Shown piece by piece: positions 50,701 through 58,424 of a DNA stretch of 64,000 bases. The notes under the pieces were generated by a model that searched no databases, had not been told where the DNA came from, and saw nothing but the letters and a program-made list of their open reading frames with translations. Positions within the stretch are counted from its first letter, which is position 1. Each line of letters begins with the position of its first letter. Source of the stretch: Cryobacterium sp. Y29 (GTDB taxonomy: Bacteria; Actinomycetota; Actinomycetes; Actinomycetales; Microbacteriaceae). The position numbers were made by a program, and so were the translations under genes. The DNA is taken from positions 62,001-126,000 of the forward strand of contig NZ_PJJN01000027.1 in assembly GCF_002929825.1 (NCBI RefSeq). Direction: 5' to 3'.

Positions 50701-51323
50701 TGCGCGGCCTCGAGCAGCGCGTCACCGATATCATCGAGGCCAGCCAGCCTTTTCTCGACTACACCGACTTCGACGTACTGCGCCGCTCGGCGGTGAGTGA
50801 CGCGCTGGCCTGGCGCGAGGAGTTCAACGTCGTGCGCGACGCGACCGACCTCGGCGTGGAGCGTAACCTGTTCCGCTACCGCGCGTTGCCGGTCACCGTA
50901 CGCCTGACCGAAACCGGCACGCTCGCCCAACTGCTGCGCGTGATCGCCGCCGCGACCCTGTCCAGATCGCGCTTCGACGTATCCAGCGCCATTCCGGTGC
51001 CGCCCGCCGTGCGCAATATCCTCGCCGAGCGCGAGACCCTGGTGGTCATCGAGAGTGACGAGGAGTGGCTCGACCGGGCCCGCTCGGGCAAAATCACGGC
51101 CAGCCGCGTGCGTCTCATCGGCAGTGACCCGGTGCTGGGCGCGGCAGAGGCGGCATCCGCTCTTGCTGAGGCCACGAACGGCAGCCCGGACATTGCCGTG
51201 TATTCCAACGCTGTCACCCAGGCCGGCCGCATCGAGGTGCTGCCGTTCCTGCGCGAACAGGCCATCTCGATCACCGCGCATCGGTTCGGCAACCCGAGCA
51301 CGCTCTCGCAGGGCGTGATCTAA
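47736..51323 (+). CDS. putA: Bifunctional proline dehydrogenase / L-glutamate-gamma-semialdehyde dehydrogenase
   Basis: Oxidises proline to glutamate in two steps. The protein has 1195 residues. The FAD-dependent proline dehydrogenase barrel spans about 90-450 (YVSIKVSSIASQLS, RLVKGANLAMEH, GIAGHNLFDVAWA, and the substrate-site RRLEENASQENF). The aldehyde dehydrogenase domain spans about 530-990, with PPWNFPTAIP, the glutamate in LLAETSGKNAV and the catalytic cysteine in GHAGQKCSAASL. The last 190 residues are an extra domain seen in long PutA forms. No N-terminal DNA-binding domain is present, so it is not self-regulating. GTG at 47736 or ATG at 47742. Confidence 0.95.
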   Translation: MTMTNASTRPANEDFSAEVVKLVKKWLDESATIPADAAAERLAGVLKDPNGLDFTVGFVDGVMRPEDKMVAGYSLAKVAKKAPGFLPVPMRAAIGLGGILGPVLPWVVIPAARTVLRQMVGHLVVDATPDKLGPALAHLKEGGNRLNINLLGESVLGEKEARERLEGTKRILERPDVDYVSIKVSSIASQLSMWAFDETVTRVVERLTPLFEFAAASATPKFINLDMEEYRDLDLTIAVFEGLLDQPQLAQLEAGIVLQAYLPDALSAIQGLTHWAQNRRAAGGAAIKVRLVKGANLAMEHVDAAVHDWPLATFSTKQDSDTNYKRVLNWALTPQNTDAVKLGIAGHNLFDVAWAHLLSVARGVDDRVDFEMLLGMATGQAQAVRQDVGQLLLYTPVVDPAHFDVAISYLIRRLEENASQENFMSAVFELTSSPELFNREKARFQASLDALDDRVPAPRRVQDRSSSYDLDRFAAARPDARRQSVETASDSDPQLTEALLGITRGSVPTHSSFRNEPDTDPSLPANRAWGRGILARAEASVLGTDTIEAAAVPDEAALNSIIDGVLAAGAAWGQKTGAERAAVLHRAGLALASRRDRLIEVMASECGKTITEGDAEVSEAIDFANYYAERAKDLDRVQGAIFVPSKLIVVTPPWNFPTAIPAGGMLAALASGAGVVVKPATIAQRTGAVVVEALWEAGIPRELLALVNLPDRELGAKLIAHPAVDRVILTGGYETAELFRSFRPDLPLLAETSGKNAVIVTPSADFDLAAADVVKSAFGHAGQKCSAASLVILVGSVAKSERFLGQLVDAATSIKVGPASDPVTQMGPIMSPADGKLLHALTTLGAEEKWLVEPKQLDETGKLWSPGIRTGVAPGSYFHLTEFFGPVLGVMHARNLEEAIRFQNAVDYGLTTGLHSLDADELALWVDSVEAGNLYVNRGITGAIVQRQPFGGWKRSAVGAGTKAGGPNYLLGLGSWVNEPGRNSSTLHLRGLEQRVTDIIEASQPFLDYTDFDVLRRSAVSDALAWREEFNVVRDATDLGVERNLFRYRALPVTVRLTETGTLAQLLRVIAAATLSRSRFDVSSAIPVPPAVRNILAERETLVVIESDEEWLDRARSGKITASRVRLIGSDPVLGAAEAASALAEATNGSPDIAVYSNAVTQAGRIEVLPFLREQAISITAHRFGNPSTLSQGVI

Positions 51324-51329
51324 AAAAAG

Positions 51330-51356
51330 CCGGTGCGCCTCGCCTCGGCGCACCGG
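51330..51356 (+). terminator. Hairpin after putA
   Basis: CCGGTGCGCC (51330-51339) pairs with GGCGCACCGG (51347-51356) around a 7-base loop, seven bases after the putA stop. It is preceded by A7 and followed by TTAG. The lack of a long T-run on the plus strand makes it an imperfect intrinsic terminator, but position and stem are convincing. Confidence 0.7.
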
Positions 51357-51404
51357 TTAGGAGCTATTGGCATAGTGATTAGTGGGGCAAACTGGTAGGG
51401 GACG

Positions 51405-51410
51405 TATAAT
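51405..51410 (+). promoter_or_regulatory. -10 element for the ole operon
   Basis: A perfect TATAAT lies 34 bases before the oleA start codon. No clear -35 box is found 16-18 bases upstream. A start point near 51417 would leave a leader of about 27 bases that contains the ACAGGGG ribosome site. Confidence 0.45.
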
Positions 51411-51443
51411 TACCGCTGTCCACAATTCGACAGGGGTTGACGC

Positions 51444-52466
51444 TTGAACGGAAATGCGACGACGACGCATCGCAACGTCGCTTTGTTGTCGGTAGCCAGT
51501 CTCATGGCACCCCTCATTACGACGTCCGAAGAAATCGACCGACGGTTGAAGCCTGTTTTAACGCGTCTCAAGCTGCCCACCGGGTTGCTGCAGCGCGTGG
51601 CCGGCGTCTACGAGCGACGCAACTGGGGCCCGAACGAGACCTTCGACGACGCCGCGGTCAAGGCCGGTGAAATCGCGTTGAGAGAGGCCGGCATCAAGCC
51701 CAGCGACGTTGGCCTGCTGATCAACACTTCGGTCACCCGCAAACACCTTGAACCCTCGGTCGCCGTGCGCATCCACCACGGACTCGGCCTGCCGTCGTCG
51801 GCGATCAACTTTGACATTGCAAACGCCTGCCTCGGTTTCGTCAACGGCATGACCCTCGCAGCGCAGCTCATCGACTCCGGCCAGATCAAGTACGCAGTGA
51901 TCATCGACGGCGAAGACGCCGACGAGATTCAGTCCAACACGATCGAACGCCTCGGCCGCCCGGGCATCAAGCGCAAAGACTTTATGAGCGAGTTCGCGAG
52001 CCTCACCCTCGGCTCCGGCGCAGCCGCCGCAGTGCTCGGCCCGGCGGATGCGCACCCCGGCGGGCACCGCATCCTCGGCGGTGTCACCCGCGCGGCAACC
52101 CAATTCAATGACCTGTGCGTTGGCAGTGTCGACGGCATGTTCACCGACGCGAAAGCGTTGCTCAGGGGCGGTATGGAACTCGTCGTTTCGGCCTGGACCG
52201 AAGCCAAACGGGACTGGAGCTGGTCAAACATGGATCGCTACATCCTGCACCAGGTCTCAAGCGTGCACACCAACGCCATCATCAAGGCCACCGGTATGGA
52301 CAAGACCAAGATTCCGCTGACCTTTCCCACCCTCGGCAACGTCGGCCCGGCGTCGATTCCGATCACGCTCGCGCAGGAGGCGTCAACGCTGAAGTCGGGC
52401 AACCGGGTGCTGCTCATGGGCGTCGGCTCTGGCCTGAACACCGCCATGATGGAACTCGTTTGGTGA
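51444..52466 (+). CDS. oleA: OleA: head-to-head acyl-CoA condensing thiolase
   Basis: Thiolase-fold enzyme of 340 residues that condenses two fatty acyl-CoAs to a 2-alkyl-3-ketoacid, the first step of long-chain olefin synthesis. The catalytic cysteine is Cys129 in NFDIANACLGFVNG. The OleA-type glutamate region (RKHLEPSVA) is near residue 103. The histidine in ILHQVSSVHTN and the asparagine in FPTLGNVGPASIP complete the active site. It differs from FabH by context: OleBC and OleD follow directly. The TTG at 51444 is supported by AGGGG upstream. Its stop overlaps the OleBC start (GTGA). Confidence 0.93.
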   Translation: MNGNATTTHRNVALLSVASLMAPLITTSEEIDRRLKPVLTRLKLPTGLLQRVAGVYERRNWGPNETFDDAAVKAGEIALREAGIKPSDVGLLINTSVTRKHLEPSVAVRIHHGLGLPSSAINFDIANACLGFVNGMTLAAQLIDSGQIKYAVIIDGEDADEIQSNTIERLGRPGIKRKDFMSEFASLTLGSGAAAAVLGPADAHPGGHRILGGVTRAATQFNDLCVGSVDGMFTDAKALLRGGMELVVSAWTEAKRDWSWSNMDRYILHQVSSVHTNAIIKATGMDKTKIPLTFPTLGNVGPASIPITLAQEASTLKSGNRVLLMGVGSGLNTAMMELVW

Positions 52467-55333
52467 GGGTGGGCCCCCGGCGCCTTCCCGTCGCCATCTC
52501 GGACCCGGCCGCATTGCCACCGTTAGGCCTGCCCGGACTGAACCCGGTGTGGTCGCGACTGATCGAGGTCACGGAGAGCGGCAGCGCTGGCGGCGTGACC
52601 CACGGCTGGCACCTGCTCGACAATGGCCCAGAGCTTGACGCGCTCGGCGTGATTCCGGTCGGCACAATTCTGTGTGTGCACGGCAACCCGACCTGGTCCT
52701 ACCTCTGGCGCACCCTGCTGGCTTCGGCAACGGAGGCCGCGGCGTCGGGCGCGCCAGCCTGGCGCGTGATCGCCGTCGACCAGCTCGATATGGGCTTCTC
52801 GGCACGCACCGGAAGGTTTCGCCCGCTCGCCCGCCGGGTGCAGGACCTCGCCGACCTGACAGACGCCCTCGAACTGGCTGGTTCGGTGATCACTCTCGGC
52901 CACGACTGGGGCGGAGTGGTGTCCCTCGGCTGGGCCGTCGATCACCCCGAGCTGCTGGCCGGCGTCATGCTGCTGAACACCGCGGTGCACCAGCCGGCCG
53001 GCGATCCGATTCCGGCGCCGCTGCGGCTCGCGCTCGGGCGCGGCATCCTCGGCCCGGCAACCATTGCCACGCCCGCCTTCCTCGCCACGACGCTGGCCCT
53101 GGCGCATCCGCCGCTGTCTGCCGCGGTGAAGCGCGGCTACCGCGCGCCGTACCGAACCAGCGCCCGCCGCGGCGGTATCGGCGGTTTCGTCGCCGATATC
53201 CCGGTTGCCCTCGCGCACGAGAGCCGGGCTGAACTCGACCGCATCGCCGAGGGCGTGCGCTCGGTCACGGTGCCCACTCTGCTGCTGTGGGGACCGCGCG
53301 ATCCGATTTTCAGCGACCGCTACCTCGACGACCTGGTCGAACGGATGCCGCACGCCCGCGTGCACCGGTTCGAGGGCGCTGGCCATATGCTCGCCGAAGA
53401 CGCGGACTACGCCGCCGCCGCGCTGCTCTGGCTGGGCGATGCTGTCGTGGGCGTTCCCCTCGAGAGCTCGGGCCCGGTCTCGGGCGCGGTCTCGGGATCG
53501 GTCTCGGTCTCGGTCGAGCCGAGCGAGACGGCCGTCTCGGGGAACCTTGCCGCGTGGGCAGCGGCGGGGACGCATCCGCTTTGGCATTACCTCGACGAAT
53601 TACAGGCCTCCGACGACACCGCCCTCGTCGACATGCAGCCGGCCCCTCGCGCCGTCAGCTGGCGACTGCTCTCGCTGCGCGTGCGGCAGATTGCCGCCGG
53701 ACTCGTGCACATCGGCGTCAAACCCGGCGACCGGGTCTCGCTGCTCGTGCCGCCGAGCGCCGACCTCACCGCGGTACTCTATGCCTGTGTACGCATCGGC
53801 GCCATCGTCGTCGTAGCGGATGCCGGCCTCGGCCTGGCCGGCCTCACTCGCGCCGTGCGCGGTGCCCGCCCCGACTTCATCATCGGGGCCGCTCCCGGCC
53901 TCCTGGCCGCCCGCGCGCTCGGTTGGCCGGGGCGTAAAATTTCGGTCGCAGGCTTTCCGGCCCCGATGGCCCGGTTGATCGGCGTCGAGCACACCCTCGC
54001 CGAACTGATCAGCCTGGGCCAGGCCCGCCTCATCGCCGGTGACGGGCTTCCGCCCGAACCCGCGCCGAGCGATGCGGCCGCCGTGCTGTTCACGTCGGGT
54101 TCGACCGGCCCGGCCAAGGGGGTCGTCTACACGCACGGCCAGCTCTCGGCCGTGAGCCGCGCTCTCTCTCTGCAGTACGGCGTCGGTGTCGGCACCGGCC
54201 TCGTCGCCGGATTCGCCCCGTTCGCGCTGCTCGGACCGGCCCTCGGCGCCCGCTCGGTCACCCCCGACATGGACGTCACCGCGCCGAAGACCCTCACCGC
54301 GTCCGCCGTCGCATCTGCCGTTGCCGCGATCGACGCGACGGTCGTCTTTCTCTCGCCAGCGGCCCTCGTGAACGTCATCGCGACCGCCGATGCGCTCACG
54401 CCGGCCGACCATGCTGCCCTCGCCGGGGTGCAGCGTTTTCTCTCGGCCGGTGCGCCGATCTCCGAGAGCCTGCTCGCCCAGGCCGCAGCGCTCATGCCGG
54501 AAGCGACCGCGCACACGCCATACGGCATGACCGAGGGCCTGCTCATGGCCGACATCACGCTCGAAGGCATCCGGGCCGCGGCTGCGAGTGTCGCACAGTC
54601 GAAGGCGGTGCAGGCCGTAGCGCACGACGGCGAGTCGGTCCCGGCGAACCTGACGGCGAACCCGGCGGCGCACCTGACGGCGCACTCGACGGCGCACTCG
54701 ACGGCGCACCCGGCCGGCGGAGTCTGTGTCGGCGGGTCGACCGCGACCACTCGCATCCGCATCAGCGCGCTCGACGCGAGTGGGGCATCCGTCGGTGACC
54801 TCTCGGAGGAACCCGACGTGACCGGCGAGATCGTGGTATCGGCGCCGCACGTGAAGGACCACTACGACCGCCTCTGGCTCACCGAGCGCGGCTCGCGGCG
54901 TGGCGGAGTGTCGGGCGAACGTTGGCACCGCACCGGCGATGTCGGCCATCTCGACAGTGCTGGCCGCCTCTGGGTCGAGGGCCGCATGCCGCACGTTATC
55001 GTGGCGGCCGACGGCGTCGTCACCCCGGTCGGTCCGGAGCAGCGCATCGAAACCCTGCCCGACGTTTCTCGTGCGGCGTTCGTCGGCGTCGGCCCTCTCG
55101 GCACTCAGCAGCAGGTTGCCGTACTCGAAACCGTGCCGCCCGCCCGCCGCGCGCACCGGGCACCCGAGGCGCTCGCCGCTGCCGTGCGCTCGATGGTCGG
55201 TACACCGGTCGCTGCAGTGCTCGTGGTTCCGAGCCTGCCGACCGACATTCGGCACAACTCCAAGATCGACCGCAGCCGATTGTCGCGCTGGGCCACCGGG
55301 ATCCTCTCTGGCGGTCGCTGGGTCAAGCCATGA
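52463..55333 (+). CDS. oleBC: OleBC fusion: beta-lactone decarboxylase plus beta-lactone synthetase
   Basis: A 956-residue fusion. OleB (about residues 15-330) is a haloalkane-dehalogenase-like alpha/beta hydrolase: VHGNPTWSYLW, nucleophile aspartate in LGHDWGG, and LLWGPRDPIF. A serine/valine linker follows. OleC (about 355-950) is an AMP-ligase-fold enzyme with LFTSGSTGPAKGVVYTHGQ, YGMTEGLLMADI, WHRTGDVGHLD and a late lysine in HNSKIDRSRL. OleC turns the beta-hydroxy acid into a beta-lactone and OleB decarboxylates it to the alkene. The same fusion is known in Micrococcus luteus. Odd points: low-complexity repeats in the linker and inside OleC. GTG at 52463 overlaps oleA by four bases. Confidence 0.92.
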   Translation: MRVGPRRLPVAISDPAALPPLGLPGLNPVWSRLIEVTESGSAGGVTHGWHLLDNGPELDALGVIPVGTILCVHGNPTWSYLWRTLLASATEAAASGAPAWRVIAVDQLDMGFSARTGRFRPLARRVQDLADLTDALELAGSVITLGHDWGGVVSLGWAVDHPELLAGVMLLNTAVHQPAGDPIPAPLRLALGRGILGPATIATPAFLATTLALAHPPLSAAVKRGYRAPYRTSARRGGIGGFVADIPVALAHESRAELDRIAEGVRSVTVPTLLLWGPRDPIFSDRYLDDLVERMPHARVHRFEGAGHMLAEDADYAAAALLWLGDAVVGVPLESSGPVSGAVSGSVSVSVEPSETAVSGNLAAWAAAGTHPLWHYLDELQASDDTALVDMQPAPRAVSWRLLSLRVRQIAAGLVHIGVKPGDRVSLLVPPSADLTAVLYACVRIGAIVVVADAGLGLAGLTRAVRGARPDFIIGAAPGLLAARALGWPGRKISVAGFPAPMARLIGVEHTLAELISLGQARLIAGDGLPPEPAPSDAAAVLFTSGSTGPAKGVVYTHGQLSAVSRALSLQYGVGVGTGLVAGFAPFALLGPALGARSVTPDMDVTAPKTLTASAVASAVAAIDATVVFLSPAALVNVIATADALTPADHAALAGVQRFLSAGAPISESLLAQAAALMPEATAHTPYGMTEGLLMADITLEGIRAAAASVAQSKAVQAVAHDGESVPANLTANPAAHLTAHSTAHSTAHPAGGVCVGGSTATTRIRISALDASGASVGDLSEEPDVTGEIVVSAPHVKDHYDRLWLTERGSRRGGVSGERWHRTGDVGHLDSAGRLWVEGRMPHVIVAADGVVTPVGPEQRIETLPDVSRAAFVGVGPLGTQQQVAVLETVPPARRAHRAPEALAAAVRSMVGTPVAAVLVVPSLPTDIRHNSKIDRSRLSRWATGILSGGRWVKP
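53466..53515 (+). repeat. Short GGTCTCG-based repeat coding the OleB-OleC linker
   Basis: Units of GGTCTCGGGCGC type, mixed with shorter GGTCTC units, repeat across 53466-53515. They encode a linker of alternating Ser and Val with Gly (GPVSGAVSGSVSVSV) between the OleB and OleC parts. Confidence 0.7.
54650..54721 (+). repeat. 12-bp tandem repeat inside the OleC part
   Basis: Six units of 12 bp run from 54650 to 54721: CTGACGGCGAAC, CCGGCGGCGCAC, CTGACGGCGCAC, two identical TCGACGGCGCAC, then a degraded CCGGCCGGCGGA. They encode four-residue steps such as LTAN, PAAH, LTAH and STAH. The insert sits between the TEG motif and the glycine-rich region that follows, where relatives have a short loop. 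Confidence 0.85.
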
Positions 55334-56319
55334 GAGTGCTCGTCACGGGTGCCAGCGGATTTCTCGGCCGTGCCGTCGCTGCTCGCATCAGCGCGGCCGG
55401 GCACGAGGTGCGCACCTTTCAACGCCGGCCATCCGGCGTGCCCGGCGTTGAAGATGTGCACGGCTCGATCACGACGCCCGCCGACACCCCCTATGCCGGC
55501 CTCGCCTACGCCGTGAGCGGTATGCACGCGGTCGTGCACCTCGCGGCAAAGGTATCGCTCACCGGCGACCCGGCCGCGTTCGAGGCGGTGAATGTTGGCG
55601 GAACGCGCACTGTCGTGCAGGCCGCAGCGGATGCCGGCGTCTCCCGTTTCGTCTACGTCTCCTCGCCATCCGTTGCCCATGCCGGCCGTTCGATCATGGG
55701 TTCTGACGCCCTGCCGGCCGCGCCGGGGCAGGCTCGCGGCGACTATGCCCGCACCAAGGCGCGGGCCGAACTGCTCGCGCTCGCCGCCGATGCTCCCGAA
55801 TTCAGCGTGGTCGCGGTGCGTCCGCACTTGGTCTGGGGCCCCGGGGATACCCAGCTGATCGACCGGATCGTCGATCGTGCCCGCCACGGGCGACTGCCGC
55901 TGCTCGGACACGGTGCGGCGCTCATCGACACGACCTACGTCGACAATGCAGCCTCCGCGATCCACGCAGCGCTCGATGCCGCCGAGCGGGTGCACGGGCA
56001 GTCCTATGTGATCACCAACGGTGAACCGCGCCCGATTGCGGAACTTCTCGCGGGAATCTGCGGCGCGGCCAACGTGCCTGCGCCGGCCTGGCGGGTGCCG
56101 GCATCCGCTGCCCGCGCCGCCGGCTCGCTCATCGAGGCCATCTGGCGCGCTCGCCCGGGAACGGATGAGCCGCCGATGACCCGGTTTCTGGCCGAGCAGC
56201 TTTCGACCGCGCACTGGTTCGACCAGCGTCGCACCCGCGCCGACCTGGCCTGGACCCCCGAGGTGTCGCTAGACGAGGGATTCGCCCGCCTGGCCGCCCA
56301 CTACCGCCCGGTCGCCTAG
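55330..56319 (+). CDS. oleD: OleD: NAD(P)H-dependent 2-alkyl-3-ketoacid reductase
   Basis: Extended SDR of 329 residues that reduces the OleA product to the beta-hydroxy acid used by OleC. The cofactor motif is VTGASGFLGRAVA. The catalytic serine is in FVYVSSPSVAH, and the Tyr-Lys pair is in YARTKARAELL. It also resembles 3-beta-hydroxysteroid dehydrogenase-type proteins, as expected for OleD. The ATG at 55330 overlaps the oleBC stop (ATGA). With it, all four ole activities are encoded in one operon of three genes. Confidence 0.93.
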   Translation: MRVLVTGASGFLGRAVAARISAAGHEVRTFQRRPSGVPGVEDVHGSITTPADTPYAGLAYAVSGMHAVVHLAAKVSLTGDPAAFEAVNVGGTRTVVQAAADAGVSRFVYVSSPSVAHAGRSIMGSDALPAAPGQARGDYARTKARAELLALAADAPEFSVVAVRPHLVWGPGDTQLIDRIVDRARHGRLPLLGHGAALIDTTYVDNAASAIHAALDAAERVHGQSYVITNGEPRPIAELLAGICGAANVPAPAWRVPASAARAAGSLIEAIWRARPGTDEPPMTRFLAEQLSTAHWFDQRRTRADLAWTPEVSLDEGFARLAAHYRPVA

Positions 56320-56401
56320 CCCCCGCCATCCCCACCACTGCGGACGGGGCCCGGGCCCCGTCCGGTTGGCGCGCCCGTGCGCGGGAAGGGGAGTCCTCGC
56401 G

Positions 56402-56764
56402 CTATGAACGGATGCCGAGGGCCGCGCGCGCAAACGCGAGCGCTTCCTCGGGCTCCACGCCGAACTGTCGCGCCTTACCGGCGAATGTGGCGGCGGCAAC
56501 CTGGACCTGTTGCTGGGCGGCATTTCCGCTCGCAGCGATGAAGGATCCGTTCCGGCCCCGCGTCTCGATGACCTCGTCACGCTCGAGTTCACGGTAGGCG
56601 CGGGCCACCGTGTTGGCGGCGAGCCCCAAATCTTCGGCAAGCCTGCGCACCGTTGGCAGCTTGTCACCGGGGGCCAGATCTCCCGAGCGCACCGCGGCGA
56701 GCACCTGCACCCGTAACTGTTCGTAGGGCGGTGTCGCAGACCGCGGATCGACCAGCAGCATCAT
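56402..56764 (-). CDS. GntR-family regulator, short YtrA-like, copy 2
   Basis: A 120-residue regulator: a winged helix-turn-helix (PPYEQLRVQVLAAVRSGDLA, LPTVRRLAEDLGLAANTVAR) with a short C-terminal helical tail instead of an effector domain, as in YtrA-type proteins. The ATG at 56764 overlaps the stop of the membrane protein upstream (ATGA). It is a paralogue of the GntR gene at 57876-58253. YtrA-type regulators usually repress their own operon, which often encodes a membrane transporter. Confidence 0.9.
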   Translation of the reverse strand: MMLLVDPRSATPPYEQLRVQVLAAVRSGDLAPGDKLPTVRRLAEDLGLAANTVARAYRELERDEVIETRGRNGSFIAASGNAAQQQVQVAAATFAGKARQFGVEPEEALAFARAALGIRS

Positions 56765-57807
56765 GCGGAAGCCTGTGTTCGGTTGCCCGGATCGGACCGA
56801 TCGCGGGCCTGATCATCGGCCTGATCATTAGGCCGATCACCACCACCACCACCGGCGGCGGCGGCGGAGCGCGCGCGGCGACGGTCGAGTTCGATGGCCG
56901 TCTCGGGCCACAGCCTGCGCAGAAAGTGCGTCGTGCTGCGATTGCGCATGCTCGTCAGGCTCCAGCTGACCAGCACGACGATGAGCACCGGACCCATGAT
57001 CGTGAACGAGCCGACCAGAATCTCGTCGATCGAGCCGGACACCGGCAGGTAGATCGCCTCGCTCAAGGAGAGAAACAACACGCAGGAGCTCGCGGCGGCG
57101 ATGATCCCGGGAATCTCAACGAGGCTGCGCAGGGTGGTGCTGCGAAAAGCATCACTCCAGGCAAGCTGAATGTACGTGCCGGCCGGTTGGCCGCGGCCGA
57201 GCAGAGCGTTCGCCGCCGCCCAGGTCACCAGGCTCGCAGCGGTTGCGAGCGCGAGCAGCAGCCCGGCCGGCCAGAGAATCGTGCGCACCGAGACGTCGTC
57301 GAACACCCGATCCGGGTTGATCGCGATCACCCCAAGCACGACCATGTAGCTCAGGGTAGCGAGGCCCAACAGGCCCAGTGAGAACGCGCGGTGCAGCCGG
57401 GTGACGTAGTCGGCCAGCTCGGGAGAGGCACTGCGCGCTAGCCGTGGCGCCTCAGCGACAGGGGCGAACGCCGAGCGGGAATCGTTACCGATGAGGGCGA
57501 CCGTCGACCCGACCGTCATCGCTACAACGACCAGAAGCCCGTTCCCCGGGTTCTCAGCGCCGTCCGGCACGACGAGCGCCGCCACGCTCGAAACGAGTCC
57601 GACCATCGACCCGACCACCCCTGCGCGTTCGCGGCGATAGACCCGGCCCGACAGCTCGGGAACGATCTCAGGAACCAACGCGAGCCCGGCCTGCCGGGAG
57701 TAGGCCTGCAGCATCCGCCTGCGTGGGTCGGCTCGTGCGCTATAAATCAAGCGGATGCTCAGACCCGCCAAGACCAGCAACGCCAGGATCAGTACGACCG
57801 TGTCCAC
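56761..57807 (-). CDS. Multi-pass membrane protein between two GntR genes, unknown function
   Basis: About 348 residues, with a first helix at residues 2-20, two more near 75-120, and six or so after residue 160. A charged, glycine-rich tail (AAAAGGGGGDRPNDQADDQA) closes the protein. The GTG at 57807 is preferred because GGGGAGG lies just upstream, and the remaining open codons before it look non-coding. It resembles no transporter family that I recognise. It is co-transcribed with the downstream GntR regulator and close to the upstream one, so it is probably their regulated target. Confidence 0.75.
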   Translation of the reverse strand: MDTVVLILALLVLAGLSIRLIYSARADPRRRMLQAYSRQAGLALVPEIVPELSGRVYRRERAGVVGSMVGLVSSVAALVVPDGAENPGNGLLVVVAMTVGSTVALIGNDSRSAFAPVAEAPRLARSASPELADYVTRLHRAFSLGLLGLATLSYMVVLGVIAINPDRVFDDVSVRTILWPAGLLLALATAASLVTWAAANALLGRGQPAGTYIQLAWSDAFRSTTLRSLVEIPGIIAAASSCVLFLSLSEAIYLPVSGSIDEILVGSFTIMGPVLIVVLVSWSLTSMRNRSTTHFLRRLWPETAIELDRRRARSAAAAGGGGGDRPNDQADDQARDRSDPGNRTQASA

Positions 57808-57875
57808 AAAACCTCCCCTTTGTGTCAATTCTGTACCAGAGTAGCGATACAAAATGCGCGACGCAAGGTCACTGG

Positions 57876-58253
57876 TCAGGCGTCGGAACGGCGGTTCAGG
57901 GCGTCGGTGACCAGGGCGAGCGCTGCGGCCGGGGTCACGCCGAGCTGCTCGATTCGTGCCGCGAACGCGTCGGCAGCAGCCTGCGCGTGTCGCTCGGCCG
58001 AATCAACATTGGGAGCGACGAAGGATCCGAATCTGCCCCGCGTTTCAATCACACTGTCCCGCTCCAGCTCGCGATAGGCACGCGCGACGGTGTTCGTGGC
58101 TAGGCCGAGCTCGGCGGCCAGGGCGCGCACGGTAGGCAGGCGGGTGTCGTGGGCCAATTCGCCGGAGCGCACAGCCGCAACGACCTGACTGCGCAACTGC
58201 TCAAACGGCGGCGTGCTCGATCGGGAATCGATGGCAATAAAGGATGTGGGCAT
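57876..58253 (-). CDS. GntR-family regulator, short YtrA-like, copy 1
   Basis: A 125-residue regulator with the winged helix-turn-helix PPFEQLRSQVVAAVRSGELA and LPTVRALAAELGLATNTVAR. The short tail (ARIEQLGVTPAAALALVTDA) parallels the other GntR copy (ARQFGVEPEEALAFARAA), so the two are clear duplicates. It lies upstream of the membrane protein on the same strand, with a 68-base gap. It may repress the whole three-gene unit. No iterons were seen in its leader. Confidence 0.9.
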   Translation of the reverse strand: MPTSFIAIDSRSSTPPFEQLRSQVVAAVRSGELAHDTRLPTVRALAAELGLATNTVARAYRELERDSVIETRGRFGSFVAPNVDSAERHAQAAADAFAARIEQLGVTPAAALALVTDALNRRSDA

Positions 58254-58424
58254 GGGAGCCTCCGTTCGACGTCATGAGCAATTTTGCCTCGCTACAACGA
58301 AAGCTGCAACAGCATACCCACGGTACGTTCTCTCGCGATGTTTCGCAGAATCGGGTAACGGGTTGCCTCAGCATCAGCGAAACAACCATCTCTGCGCTCT
58401 CGCGTGGCCGCGTAGGCTCAAACC

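Noticed and set aside
53600..55255. 551-codon open frame antisense to oleBC
   Set aside because: Arg/Gly-rich shadow of the OleC part; no motif, no ribosome site.
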